Notes: a model not told the origin generated them from the letters alone. A DNA stretch of 60,000 bases from Cryptomeria japonica (GCF_030272615.1 NC_081415.1:508514873-508574872); one strand, 5' to 3'. Positions 20,523 to 32,877 are shown, counted from the stretch's first letter. A program made the numbers and translations.

Positions 20523-21306
20523 TGTAGACACTCAAAATTGTCATGTCTAATTAAATAAATATTTTATTTATTTAATTATCTAAGCCTAATTCTTCTATTA
20601 ATTAAATAAATTTTTATTTATTTAATTAATTCATTTATCCTCTTCTAGCCTTATTTCTCATTTAAATAAATACATTTATTTATTTAAATTATCCCTTTCC
20701 TAAATTAAATAAATATTTTATTTATTTAATTGTCCTACTTCTTCTATTAATTAAATAAATCTTTATTTATTTAATTAATTCATTATCTTTTTCTACACAT
20801 GACACATGTCATTCATCTCTTAATTCATACACTACCTACCTCTTTCATTATTTTGGTATTTCTTTTACCTACCCTCTAATCCTAGCCGACCTCTCTTTTT
20901 ACACCTCTCAATCTTAACCCTCCATTTCTCATTGTGTCTTCTATTTAAGGAGATGCTTTCTTCATTGTCAAACCCTAATGACACATCCTAATAATCTTTT
21001 ATGCAACTTAGCTACACTAAGATCCTACTTGCAACCACTTTCCGTTCTTTCTTGAGCTCTTGTGCATACAAAAATCTGAGAGCAAATATATCAAGCAAGA
21101 TCAATGGAGATAGGAAGAATGGAGATCAAAACCCTATTGGACATGTGATGGTATAATCTTTGTGATTTTGAGTTATTTGCATTGTCTTAGGTAATCTTCA
21201 TATGTTATGGTGGATCTTTGTTCATTGTTAGGCTAGGGTTTAGTGGTTGGATTCATTTTAGCCTTTCAATATTGTTGTTTATTGTTATCCATTTTCACCA
21301 TATACA
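20523..21306 (+). repeat. 3' LTR of the Tat-like element (complete, 784 bp)
   Basis: Begins TGTAGACACTCAA and ends CATATACA. The first 687 bp match the 5' LTR. The last 97 bp (21210-21306) are present only here. The end is confirmed by CCTGT at 21307-21311. Confidence 0.9.
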
Positions 21307-21311
21307 CCTGT
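21307..21311 (+). repeat. Target-site duplication CCTGT (right)
   Basis: Second copy of CCTGT, directly after the CA end of the 3' LTR. Confidence 0.85.
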
Positions 21312-23443
21312 CTAACTTAGTACGAACAAGGAGGTATGATGGTAATCAAATTTAGCATGAATGAAAACAAGTATAATTGATACCTTAATCAATATAGATA
21401 ATGTTAAATATTTAAAGATTAACATATTTATAGAACGATCATTTGATAAATATCACTATCCAAATATTAACAAGATTATTTATATTATTCATTAGAAAGA
21501 TAAGAAAGATAAACAAAGAATTATTTAAAAAATTATTAATTTATGACAAAATTGATTCTGAATGATTTTTAATATTTAATTAATTACTTTCTTAAAATTA
21601 TAAATTTAGTAAAATAAGAAATTATAATAATAATTGAATATATAATATTATATTTACAAAACTAATATATATAATAAATAGAAGCTAATTAATATATTTT
21701 AAAAGTATTTATGAATTCAAGCAAAAATAATAGAAAAAGAAAGAAGTTTTATTAAGAAAGCTTCCATATGTATTAAAAAGAAAGGAAATCATTAAAAAGA
21801 AACTGAACTTAAAGGTAACTTCTTTTTAGAACTTAAGTTCTTAAAAAGCATGGGATAGCCATTAAAGAAAAACTAAGCTTGAGGGGAGGGCGATCGTATT
21901 TTTCCTGAAAATTAAAATGTAAAAGCACTGGGGGGGGCGGATATTCACAAATTTATGCGGACTGCAAATTAACGATAATCAACAAAGCATGTCATTGATT
22001 TATTTTCTTAAGTGATCTTATAATTGCTTATAATTAAATAATAGTATGGTTATGAAAGTAAATAACTCTCTTCGGTATGAGTACCTCATATTAATAAGTT
22101 TTAGTTAAATGAGTTTAATTAGTGGTTGATTAATATGCGTGTTAGTCGTGCGTTTTATACCGTCGATTTTGCAATAAACGGCTGTTGACTAATACACGTG
22201 TTAGTCGTGCATTTTACACCGTCGATTTTGCAATAAACAGCTGCGATTGACTAACACATCGCTATCATGCTGTATGAAAGGTCCGTTTTGGAGCCAAATA
22301 GCCGCGACTGAAAATAGGAGTGAGTAATAATAGCATATCTATTATTTGGGGAATTGAGTTATGATATATTTATGTAATTAGACGAGGATCATTAGGAATT
22401 TATAAGTATGGTTACATGTTAATCTAATGTATGGAAAAGTTTGGATGTAGTTTTTATAATATTCTTTGACTCATTTGGTTCAAGTATATTGGTTAATGTT
22501 ATATAAAGGAAATATTATCTTATAATAAAATGATTATAATAAATGATGGTTATTTATACTAATAGAAATGTATCATTTAAATAAAGAGAGAAAGAGGTTG
22601 GCTATATGTTATTTATATTCTCCTTAAATAATATTTTTATACAATTAAAGATTATTTCAATATCTTTTGTTCATAGAATAGTTGAATTAAGGTTGCTTAA
22701 TATCTTTATGTGTGCACTCTAGTGAGGACTATTAAAATTGCATGAGAACTTTTTATTCTCTTTTATTTGGGTTAGGTTATAACTGTTAATTAATGTTAAT
22801 ATGCTAGTTAGGTGCTTAAATTTCACATCACTATAGATAGTTAGTGTTCTCTTAATTGCTTTTGAATAGTAATGAGTAAATTTCTTAGCAACATTATTGT
22901 TATGGTGCTACCTTTTTTAAACTCTAGTAGGGAACTTTTGGAAAGTTTAGGATGGTCTCTCATCTCTACAAGTTTGATGGAACTATTATTATAATCCTAG
23001 TGTAAAAGGATGGACTTGTTGGTCATCTCTAAGTAGACCGAATCACACAAACCATACAATAGAGGTACCATATCGATGTTTCTTTTGGTCTAGTGTCTTA
23101 TTCATACCTTTATATCAGAGTTATCTAGAACTTCGTCTTTGTTTCAGCTAAGTGGGTGGCTGGCGACAAGAGAATTGTCTGGGGTATGAAGCCCTAGAAA
23201 GGATTGCATACTTGCTTTTGTTATGTTTTTCTAAAAGTTGAACTATGAAGTCTCTGTGCTTTCACGTAGGCAAGATCACCTGCAATGAACCCTCGAGACT
23301 GTAGGTCTAGCCCTTAGGTTTGGCTCTTCTGAGTAGTTTGGCCTTGTCACTCTTCTTATGTTATATGTTTACCTTGTGGGTTCAATGGTAGATATTCACC
23401 CAATTAAAGTCATTGTATGATTTATCATGTTGAACATATATCT
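21312..23443. other. AT-rich spacer without recognisable gene
   Basis: No gene seen. It has long AT-rich runs, a G-rich spot near 21931 (GGGGGGGCGG) and a short tandem duplication at 22141-22260. 23000-23440 is less AT-rich and may be old transposon sequence, but I recognise no family. Confidence 0.5.
22141..22260 (+). repeat. Two-copy 59-bp tandem repeat
   Basis: GTTAGTCGTGC(G/A)TTTTA begins at 22141 and again at 22200, each continuing ACCGTCGATTTTGCAATAAA and ending in GACTAA(T/C)AC. The two units differ at only a few bases. Confidence 0.8.
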
Positions 23444-23462
23444 AACATTTGATAGATCTAAT
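23444..23462 (+). repeat. LINE target-site duplication (left, 19 bp)
   Basis: AACATTTGATAGATCTAAT at 23444-23462 is repeated exactly at 31394-31412, bracketing the LINE below. Confidence 0.93.
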
Positions 23463-23466
23463 AGCG

Positions 23467-25179
23467 ATGGAGGGAACAACGTTTGCAAGGGGAAATTTGA
23501 ATTTGAGAAATCGAGGGAACAACAATGCTAGTTCCTCTGGGTCTGAATCCATTGCAGCTCGAGGACAAACATTTGATGATGAGGATGGAAGACAGGATGG
23601 GGACCCACGAACATGGGACCCTCCTCCTGATCCCGAAAAATTAAAAAATATGCAAGATTCATGCCCCAAGGCAGTGCAGATCGATACCGGAAATACCAAG
23701 GAGGGGCGAATACCTAAACCATGGAATAGTCTCTTCGCTAGACATGCATCTGGTAAACTGACTGGTAAATCTTCTCTCCCCTTTGTGAAGGATATATCAG
23801 ACAATAGAACAGGTAAACTTGCGATTGAGATTCCTAATTTGGTTATTGACCATAGCATCTCTTTAATGACTCTTTCTTTGGTGGGGAAATTTGTTGGACC
23901 CCGACTTAATATCAAGGATGTTAGATCCTTTGTTAAAAGAAAATGGAGAATGAAAGGACAGGTTGAAGTTTCTGCCCTACCTCGTGGTTTTTTCATGTTC
24001 TACTTTTCATGCGGGGAAGATCTGGAAGCAGTTCTAAGTGGAGGCCCCTAGATGTTTGGTAAATCATCTCTTTCTGTTAGAAAATGGATCCCTAATATGG
24101 AACTAAATGACTCCTTTTTTGAATCTACTCCGGTGTGGGTTAGGTTGCCTGGGCTACCATTGGAATACTGGGTGGAGGATGTTTTCTCAGGAATTGCTAA
24201 TTCCTTTGTGGAGCTTATTGCAATAGACCCAATGACTGCAGCTCGCAAGAGATTGGTGTATGCACGCATCTACGTCAACATACCACAGAATATGGATCTC
24301 CCAAGTACTATTGATATAAATTCCAAACTTGGGTTATGGGAACAAGCCATTGAATTTGAATCTCTCCCTTTTGTGTGTTTTTCTTGCAAAAAAGCAGGTC
24401 ACTGGGTTAAGGCTTGCCCCAGCAACCCTAAAAGACCTATGATTAAAGAAAAAAATATTAATAAACCGGTTTGGAAAGAAAAAAATACCAACAAAGACTG
24501 CAACAAGTTAGAAGAAAAAAGTGGAAATTTGGTAAATAAACCAGAAAATCAGGAAATTGACTCCACTGACCTTATTAAAGACCCTACCCCGAAGGGGAAC
24601 AAGAAGAATGAAACCAAGGAATTTGAAATCAAAATAGGCAATACCTTTGAAGCTCTTCAGTTGCAGGAGAAGGAGAATGAAATCAGTACAGAGACACTTG
24701 AGGATGGTGAGATTGAGGATATCACTGACTTTCATCATGAGGAGCTATATGAACCCATATTAGAGAAAGAAGAACCCTGTTTAGGGAAAGAGTTTCAAGA
24801 ACAGGAAATAGATATGGGAAGGAGTAATAAGTTTGGATCGCCACAAGCAAACTTAAATGCTTTATTCCAGAACATAGAAGTGAATATAACCACTTCATCC
24901 CAGAAAAGAGAAAAGCTATGGAGCAACATACACGATGAATCTAGGGTAGAACAACACGAAGAAAACACAATAGGAAATGGAAAGAAAATTAAGACCAAGA
25001 AGACAGGAGGTCCTAATGGAGTAAAAACCAGAACCAGATCTAAGGCAGATTTTGGGGCCTCAAGATCCCCACCGGGACACAAATCTATGAAATGGCATAG
25101 GGACCAAGAGAGTAAACAAAACATAGCTGATGGAAGGCAGAGAACTATCAAGGAGTCTTGCCCCCAGGCTTCCAAATGA
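23467..25179 (+). pseudogene. LINE ORF1 (DUF4283-like, zinc knuckle)
   Basis: 570 codons opening MEGTTFARGN. Residues ~110-195 (LTLSLVGKFVGPRLNIKDV ... MFYFSCGEDLEAVLSGGP) match the DUF4283-like N-terminal domain of plant LINE gag proteins. After TAG at 24049-24051, at a position usually Trp, the frame continues with SVRKWIPNMEL, VWVRLPGLPLEYW and the CCHC knuckle CFSCKKAGHWVKAC at ~24377. A Lys/Glu-rich disordered tail follows, ending in a basic segment. ORF1 proteins bind LINE RNA in the ribonucleoprotein. The stop TGA overlaps the ORF2 start as ATGA, implying reinitiation-type coupling. A later ATG follows the TAG, so the automatic frame appears split in two. Confidence 0.9.
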
Positions 25180-28100
25180 AAGTAATATCATGGAACACCA
25201 GAGGCCTAAATGGTCTCAATAAACAGGATATATTAAGGAACCTTATTCGAGATTAAAATCCGGATATTATCCTGGTTCAGGAAACTAAAATGAGTAAAGA
25301 GAAAGTGGAGAAACTAAAGTTTTTTAAAAATGGAGGGGTGTATGGCAGTAGCTCGAATGGAGCCTCTGGAGGGGTTGCAATATTCTAGAATAAAAGCACA
25401 ACCTTTGGAGATATGATAGATGTGGAAGGTAATATTTTATCCCTAAAAGCTAGAAATATTTTTGATGAAAAGGAATTTGTTATCACTAATATCTATGCCC
25501 CTAATTCCAAATCTGCTAGAAGTAAATTCTGGAAAAAAGTTCAGCATAAAAGGAAAAAATTCTCTATGCATAGCTAGGTTGTTATGGGAGATTTCAATAC
25601 TCCTCTGCAAGACAGAGAAAAATTTGGAGGTAGTCAAGCTCAACCAGATAGAAGATCTGACCTGATGGACTTTATTAATGACAATGCTCTCATTGACTTG
25701 GATCTCAACGGAGCCTCCTATACTTGGTCCAATCGAAGAGATGGTGATGATCTTATCCAGGTAAGACTTGATAGAGCCCTTCTCTCTAATGATTGGATTC
25801 TTTCTCATAGTTGTTCCCTTTCTGTTATTAATAGAATTGGGTCAGATCATTATCCCATTTCCTTTATTGCTGAGAACTCTAAGAATAATCAGAGATTCCC
25901 TTTTTGTTTTGAAAAGATGTGGATATCCCACCCTAATCTTGAAAATTCCATTGCTGAATGGTGGAATCTTGATGTTAATGGAACAACCATGTATAAAGTT
26001 GCCAAAAAACTTAAATATGTCAAAACCAATATTAAGACTTGGAACAAAAAGGTCTTTGGTGATATTTTTGATTCAAAGAAAAAATTAAAGGAGGAACTGG
26101 ACCAGATACAAAACTCCATCCAGAAAGAAGGCTACAAAAAGTATTCCAAAGCCATGGAAGATAAGGTCCTTGGCAACATCCACAACATCATTTCTAGGGA
26201 AGAAATATATTGGAGATAGAGATCCAGGGCTATATGGCTAAAGGTAGGGGACAGAAACACTAAGTTTTTCCACATGACTTCCCTAAAACATAAGGCAGCA
26301 AATAGAATCACAAAACTAACTGTTGAGAACAACACTCTGCTTAATAAGGATGAAATCAAGGATGAAGCTGTTAGATTCTTCAAGCAACTTCTATCTAGTA
26401 ACGAGGACCTTGATCAGACCCATCAGCTCAATCTAGTTAATAATATTCCTAAAATCATAAACCCTATTCACAATAAGACCCTTACTGCCATCCCGTCTGC
26501 TAAAGAAATTAAAAAAGTTGTCTTCTCTTTTCAAGGGGATAAAGCTCTGGGCCCTGATGGCTTCCCTATGTTCTTCTTTCAAGAATTTTGGAATAATGTG
26601 GGGAAGGATACGATTAATGCGGTTAAAGAATTTTTTGGATCCAGAAGAATCCTTAAGGAATTGAATTCCACTTTTATAGCCTTGATCCCCAAAGTTGCTG
26701 GGGCGGATTATATGGGCAAATTTAGGCCAATTAGCTTATGCAACTCTTTCTATAAAATAATATCCAAAGTCTTGACTACTAGAATTTTGGCAGTGCTTCC
26801 CTTCATCATATTTGAAGAGCAAAAAGGCTTTGTTCCTAGTAGGCAGATTCAAGACTCAATCATTCTTGTTCACGAGAACATTCATTCCCTCAGTGTTGTA
26901 AAGAAAGAAGGTTTCTTGATAAAGCTGGATTTGGCAAAGGCTTATGATAGAGTTGAATGGGATGTTCTATTTAAAATCATGGGGGCTTTTGGTTTTGATG
27001 ATAAGATTATCAAAATAATCAGAGAACTAATCACTACTCCTATGTTCTCTATTTTGGTTAATGGATCTCCAACAAATTTTTTTAAAACTTCTAGAGGGCT
27101 AAGACAAGGAGACCCCATATCTCCTATCCTTTTTACCATTCTGGCTGAAAGTATGAGTAGAATGATTCATAAGTTGAAACAAAGCAAAACTATCAAAGGT
27201 CTTCAACCTTCCTCTGCCAATGTTTTTTGCACTCATCAACAGTTTGTTGATGACACTATCATCATGGGATATTCTTCAGTCAAGGAGGCTGATGCCTTCA
27301 AAACAATTCTCAACTCCTATGCTTTGGCAATTGGTCAACAAGTTAATTGGGACAAATCAGCTATGTACTTTCTCAATATTCTAGTCATAAGACAATAGAA
27401 AATTGCCAATATTATTGGATGCAAAGTGGAATCGCTGCCTTCCACCTACCTGGGTCTTCTTTAGGGTTGGCATCGCCAAATTCCTTCTGGAATATCATCA
27501 TTGATAAAATTAGTAAGATACTAGCAGGATGGAAAGGCTCAATGTTATCTCAGGCTGGGAAAATGCAGCTCCTCCAAGCTACCCTTCAAAATCTCCCTGT
27601 TTATGCCCTTAGTCTGTTTGGTATTCCGGCTAAAATTGCTGAAGCTATGGAAAGAATTCAGAAGAGATTCTTATGGTCAGGAGTGGAAGAAAAGAAGAGA
27701 ATACCTTTGATTGCCTGGGACAAGGTGTATAGACCAAAGAACAAAGGAGGGTTGGGGATTAAAATTATAAATTTTTTTAACAAAGCTCTTCTTGCCAAGT
27801 AGTTATGGAGAGCCTATGACACTAAGAAAGACTGGAACCAAATTTGGTTTGACAAATACATTAAGAATTAGACTATCCAAGGAATCCTTAATTCTGAAGA
27901 TATCTCGATTGGATCCTTCATCTGGAATAGTGTTACCAAATCCATAAAAGTTGCAAAAGCTGGAGTTGGATGGGTCCTTGGAAAAGGTGACAGAATAAGG
28001 TTTTGGGAAGACCCCTGGATGAAGAATGAAGCCCTATTTGATCAAAACAACAGTCAAATTATTGAAGAATGTAAAAGGAGGTTTGGGCTGATGGTATGTG

Positions 28101-29360
28101 ACTATTGGAAGGAGAATAAGTGGGTTAAACTTGAGGACATTCATCCTGGTTTTTCCTCTCTCCAGAAAGAGTTGCTGTCCTTTTCCCCTAACAAAAACTA
28201 TGATGATGTTTTCCTCTGGAAAAGTGATCCTAAAGGTGAATTCATAGTTGCTTCTGCCTATAAAAACACTTTCTCTCAAACCAGCAATCCCATCTGGAGC
28301 AAAGTCTGGAACAACATCTTGATCCCTAAAGTCAACATTTTCTTTTGGCTTGCTTCTCATAATAGTACCCTTACTCTTGATAATTTAATCTGAAGGGGTT
28401 TCAAATTCCCTAATAGATGTGAGCTTTGTCAGAAGGAGGGGGAATCAGTTGATCACCTATTTTTTCATTGTTCCTTCACAAGGGAAATCTGGTGCAAAAT
28501 GTGGGAAAAATGGAAAATTAACTGGGTCATGAGCAAAAGCATTAAGGATATCATATGGCAATGGAATTTTCCTACCAAATGTCAAATCATTAAGAACCTT
28601 TTGTCTTTGACCCTCCCATGATATGCTGGGGCATTTGGAAAAGAAGGAATAACATGATATTTAGGGAAGATAAGTGTAATACTCAGGTAGTCTTTGAAAA
28701 AATATGCAGGGCTATAAAGGAGAACATCAACATCCCTCACAAGAATAATTAGCAATGGGCTATTATTGATATGAATGATATGGAAAAAGACATTCTTACT
28801 GAATGTAACCTAATTCATAAGGTCTACAGATCAAACAACAAGAAGAAGAGAGATAACATTGTTTGGAGGTTTCCTGATTATGACTGGATAAAGGTTAATT
28901 TTGATGGGGCTGCTAAAGGGAACCCTGGAAAGGTTGGTGGAGGTGGAGTTATCAGAAATGCTCAAGGAATTTGTATTGCTGCTTTTGCTTCCCCTTTTGG
29001 AACCCAAAATAACCATGTGGCTGAAGCTATGGCCATGCTAAAGAGCCTCCAGTTAGCTCAAGAATTCAAATTTAAAAGAATCTGGCTCGAAGGGGACTCT
29101 TTAAATATTATACAAGCCCTTAAAGGTATTAGTTCAGTTCCTGGAATATTGCCAATATTATTAAAAATGCTAAAGCTATCCTAAATAACTATGTTAGCAT
29201 TATTATAACCCACACATTTAGAGAGGGCAACAAGGTAGCGGGTATCCTTGCCAATGAAGGGGTTAAATTGGAGAAAGGCGTCAAATATATAGGGGAAAAT
29301 CATATCAAGTGGGAAATTAAGGAACAATTATACTTTGATCGCCTTGATGGATCAAGCTAA
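25176..29360 (+). pseudogene. LINE ORF2: endonuclease, reverse transcriptase, RNase H
   Basis: Starts MKVISWNTRGLN (endonuclease motif I), with VQETKM, MGDFNTPL and GSDHYPI as further apurinic-endonuclease residues. RT (about 26500-27400) shows FRPISLCNSFYKIISKVL, EEQKGFVPSRQIQDSI, KLDLAKAYDRVEWDVLF, TSRGLRQGDPISPILF and the catalytic FVDDTIIM. The zinc-binding RT-associated region (zf-RVT) is near 28210-28470. RNase H is at 28860-29360 with VNFDGAAKGNPGKVGGGGVI, EGDSLNIIQ and THTFREGNKVAG. Breaks: TAA 25254, TAG 25386, TAG 25575, TAG 26217, TAG 27396, and frame changes near 27400, 28640 and 29145; the start and end are in the same frame. It nicks target DNA and primes cDNA synthesis in the nucleus. 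This is the usual plant L1 architecture with a C-terminal RNase H. Confidence 0.9.
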
Positions 29361-29364
29361 TATC

Positions 29365-31218
29365 ATGATTGATTTTTGGGGAACGAGTACCAATGACAGA
29401 TTTTGGGGGCGGATGAACTGCCAGATGATGAGTGTTTCTCAGCATCATAACCAAGATCATATGTGTGTGAAAGGTAATTGTAATAATAGCTAGGTTCGTA
29501 TGAACATGAGTAGCAATCTCAAAATTGCGAAAGACTCTTTATAAGGGGAAACTAGAAATTCAGAGCTTTACCTGCGGGCTGAGATTTGTAACAAAGGATA
29601 TCATTACCTGGAAAGCAGAATGGGAGGCAACCTTAACAGGAATGAACCTTCAGGTTGTGAGCACTGGAAGAGTGAAAGAAAGGTGTGGAGAAGGCTCCAC
29701 AGACACGGTTTCACTGATTATATGGAGAAGCTCCATGGTAGTAGAAACTCTGTGTCTCACGGGTTTGCTAAAAGCTGGAGCAATAACAGGGCTACCCTGT
29801 TTGGGGAAATCTGGCAAATCGATGAAAATTTGATCTCGAAGGTCACGGGATTCAAGATGGAGGGGACAAAATTCTATAGGGATAGAAAGTATGCTGTTGA
29901 GGCCTTAAAAAATTTCCCGAAGACAGAGGACAAGAAGGGCAACTTGGCGAAGAAGGACAACATATCATACTACATCCCCCAACAGGTAAAACCTTTTTGG
30001 CAAAAAGTTCTTAGGGATTTAATGGAATATTTAATTGTGGATGGCAAGTTTACAAAAAATTACAACTATCATTTCGCCATCCTGAACCACTTCTGCCATG
30101 GGGCTAAAATATCTTTGCCCTTCTATTTAGCCTCTTCTCTAAACGAGAGCCTGGCTGACCATGTTAAAAAGCCTAGCTCCTACCCTCTAGCGCACCAGGG
30201 ACTCATTCTGTTGATTTATGAATATATTAAGGATAAGACTATGGCTACCAAGGATGACCCTTTAATCATCAATGCTCAGATTTCTGAGAAATGCATAGAC
30301 TCTGATTCGACTGGGGAGCCCAGCACCCCTACCCATAAAAAAAGGAAGGTTGAAATCGTGCAGGAAGAAAAGGATGTGCTTTTTGATGAAGAAGAGGGAA
30401 AGAATAAGGAAACTATTTCTGAAATGGAGATTAACAAGGAGGAGAATTATAGGGAAGGAGAGGAAGGGGGCAATTCTGAGAACCGTCAACCTAACCCTGA
30501 AGGCTCAGAAACTGAGAAAGAGGCTCTGAAGCCTAAGGAAGGTGAAAACCCTAATGTGGAGGAGACGGAACAGAGCAAGGATTCTGCGGATACCATTCTG
30601 GATACCGCCCGTAATTGCACCCTTGAATTCTTCAATTTTTAGAAGTGGGTGGTTGAAAACATTACCAGCATGCAGGGTGAACAAAGGGAGCTGGAAGTTA
30701 AGATCAACAAGCTAATCTACATGTCTGACTCTGGGAAACAACACGAGGAGATAGAGAATAGTGAAGCGGAGGAGGAAATGGAAATGGAAGACTGGCTGGA
30801 GAAAGATTTGATAAAAGGTGACCTGAAACATTTGGAGGACGTCATTAAAATAATGAAGGAACAGGTGGAGGAGGATAAGGACAATGTCAATGCCCGGATG
30901 GCCCGAAACGAGAAAGCCTTGAAAAGCCTTATGAACCATAGCCTCCAGGTTCTTAAAGTCTCCTCCCAGAATATGAATGTGTTGGTGAATCATCTGGAAA
31001 AGAAAAACCAGGAGAAGAACCTGGTAATTATTGAAGATGCTCCTACTTCTAGCCTAAGCCACCAGACCCCTAGGCGTAGAACCAGGTAGACTACGACAGA
31101 GAAGGATATGAAGATGAAAGAAAGTCAGATTGCTCAGGAAAATACCAACTTGAGGGAAGTGGCCAAGGCAATGATGCTCTTGGTGCATAATGCAGAAGAA
31201 ACCATGAAGAATTTCTAA
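29365..31218 (+). pseudogene. Third LINE frame (ORF3), unknown function
   Basis: 618 codons in one frame, opening MIDFWGTSTNDRFWGRMN 4 nt after the ORF2 TAA. In-frame stops: TAG 29491, TAA 29542, TAG 30640, TAG 31087. Residues ~100-290 form a compact region (WRRLHRHGFTDYMEKLHGS, LFGEIWQIDENLISKVTGF, YYIPQQVKPFWQKVLRDLME, LNHFCHGAKISLPFYLASSL) whose layout loosely recalls the putative plant transposon domain of Athila-type ORFs. Residues ~300-425 are Glu/Lys-rich, including a basic THKKRKVE nuclear-signal-like stretch. Residues ~430-570 look coiled-coil (LKHLEDVIKIMKEQVEED). The tail has RRRTR. I do not recognise the family with certainty. Its position inside the target duplications shows it moved with the LINE. 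Confidence 0.75.
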
Positions 31219-31393
31219 ATTTATTTTTATGCTGGACTTGGGGCCAATTTCTTGCTGGTCTCTTGCTGTCCTTTTCTCTGTTGCTGGTTTTTTTGCTGGT
31301 CTTTTGCAGCTGTTGAGTTTTGTTTCTTTCCTGAATATCTTTCGTATGTAACTGGGTTTCGGGTCCCTTAAAACCTGTTTTTAATTAATCAAA
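31219..31393 (+). other. LINE 3' UTR
   Basis: Pyrimidine-rich with repeated TTGCTGGT words (31230-31310), then the plant-L1-like ending GGTTTCGGGTCCC and a short A run (CAAAAA) before the target duplication. Confidence 0.75.
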
Positions 31394-31412
31394 AACATTT
31401 GATAGATCTAAT
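31394..31412 (+). repeat. LINE target-site duplication (right, 19 bp)
   Basis: Exact second copy of AACATTTGATAGATCTAAT. Confidence 0.93.
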
Positions 31413-32359
31413 GTGCACGTTTAGCGGTGTAGGCTTGTGTGTACGAACATGCAACAGGTCGAGACATGTGCTATATGAGGAAGAGAAATCTTAGGTATGA
31501 GGTGAAAGGTTTTTTAATTGAGCGTTGCTTAAATTAGAATTCATTATATTACAATGTGTATAATCATAATCTTTAGTAATATTGTAATATGTGATTGTTT
31601 AATTTTATTTTTTTGTTGCTACTTTTTAGTGATGTTCGCTTGAGTAAAAGAGGGCATTACATCCTCCAGCTCCTTGCCACTTTCCCTATTATTATCATTT
31701 GATGGATATCCTTGACACTTGTCCCTCTAGGGATGACAAGTGTCCTACCCTTCAACCTCCTCTCTAACTTCCTCATTTTCGACCGTTGATCTCTCCAAAC
31801 CAAATATTCACCATTGAATCTTTCCACCTCAACTTTGGCTTTGGTAAATCTATAAATAACTCTCTTCTCAGCCATGAGAGGACCATTAGTTATCTTTGTA
31901 ATCTTAAGATCTTAGTGATTTTAGCAATCTTAGCATCCTTAGCAACATTCTCAAAAGCATTTTTATACTTTTAGTATCATAATTTATCATATCAATATGA
32001 TCATTGCATTCATAGCATAGCCATCATGATAATTTAGAATTGCACATCATCATCTAGATTATAGAATTGCATCATTTCACTCTTGTTTCTTAGGTAGTCA
32101 TCTTGCTATCATGCATATGAGAGCTAGCATCTAAACCTACAAGGTCCCTAAGAATAGAACAATGGGACGATTTGAGTGAGTTTTCTAATTAGTTTGTTTG
32201 TTTCACTCTCTCTTGTAATGTTTCATTGTATGTGGTGTTAATGTTTGATTTAATGAATTGATACACAAAATTTTACACTACAATAATAATATGTAGAATA
32301 GGAGAAAAAATGTTTATCAACAACCCAAATAAAAACACCATTGCCCTTGTTTCACACAT
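31413..32359. other. Spacer, possibly an old LTR
   Basis: No gene seen. 31640-32260 has LTR-like composition, with CTATAAATAACTC near 31850 as a TATA-like site and a run of TAGCAATCTTAGCA words (31915-31960), but no partner copy exists in this window, so it cannot be confirmed. Confidence 0.4.
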
Positions 32360-32877
32360 TGATGTAGGGGCATCTCCCTCTCTCTTTTTGCTTCTGCATT
32401 CTTCTTAGAGTTTGTTTTGCTTCTTTGTTTGGTTGAATAAAAGAAACCTTGTATCTCTTTCATTGGATGTAATGTATTCATGTGGTCAATGGAGTTTTGC
32501 CTCAATAGAGTTATGTGTTACTGTCGAATAGGAGAGGTTACAAACTTCCTATCACCTCAGCAACAAGAAGCCTACAGTCGAATAGTTGATTGACAAATGA
32601 CTGTCTTCTCTCCTTCTAAAGACGGCCTCATGGATGCATGTGGGGGTTGGTCATGTTAGGGACAAATTGTCTAAGAGAAGAGTAATGGAACGAGCAAAGA
32701 CTGACTGTGAGACATTGTCACAAATGATTGATCGGGCCAATGAAGGAATAGGTCGTAGTACCCTGTAGAAGTTTTGTGATTGTAATGTTTTGTGGGAATC
32801 AAAATACTATGTAATGACTAGTGAATTAAACATGAATAAAGTTTAGAGAAGTTTTGTTTATGCCTTTGACTGCTTTT
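32360..32877 (+). repeat. 5' LTR of outer gypsy, left part
   Basis: TGATGTAGGGGCATCTCCCT and the following ~510 bp align with 52398 onward (shared words TTGGTTGAATAAAA, AGGAGAGGTTACAAA, TTTTGTGGGAATCAAAATA, AACATGAATAAAGTTTAGAG). It stops where the minus-strand element inserted. Confidence 0.85.
32873..32877 (+). repeat. Target-site duplication CTTTT (left)
   Basis: CTTTT directly before TGTAAAG; repeated at 40723-40727 after GCTACA. Confidence 0.85.

Larger units (their letters stand above)
6138..21306 (+). mobile_element. Tat-type Ty3/gypsy LTR retrotransposon, ~15.2 kb
   Basis: The limits are set by TG...CA LTR ends and a CCTGT target duplication. Order on the plus strand: partial 5' LTR, leader, gag-pol as one 2,501-codon frame with three TGA codons, a 4.9-kb 3' region holding an antisense PMD gene, polypurine tract, 3' LTR. 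Tat assignment rests on the second RNase H (aRNH) between RNase H and integrase, the large 3' region with an antisense ORF, and the element size. The LTR copies differ at 3 of 687 alignable bases, so insertion was recent relative to the other elements here. The element is now defective: three stops in gag-pol, a broken antisense gene, and replacement of the 5' LTR tail and primer-binding region. Confidence 0.93.
23463..31393 (+). mobile_element. L1-type LINE with three ORFs, ~7.9 kb
   Basis: Bounded by a 19-bp exact target duplication. ORF1 (gag-like, CCHC), ORF2 (endonuclease, RT, RNase H) and a third long frame follow in order, then a ~175-bp 3' UTR ending TTTTTAATTAATCAAAAA. The left end lies only 4 bp before the ORF1 ATG, so the 5' UTR is absent or was lost by truncation on insertion. 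All three frames carry stops or frameshifts; the copy is dead. Confidence 0.92.
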
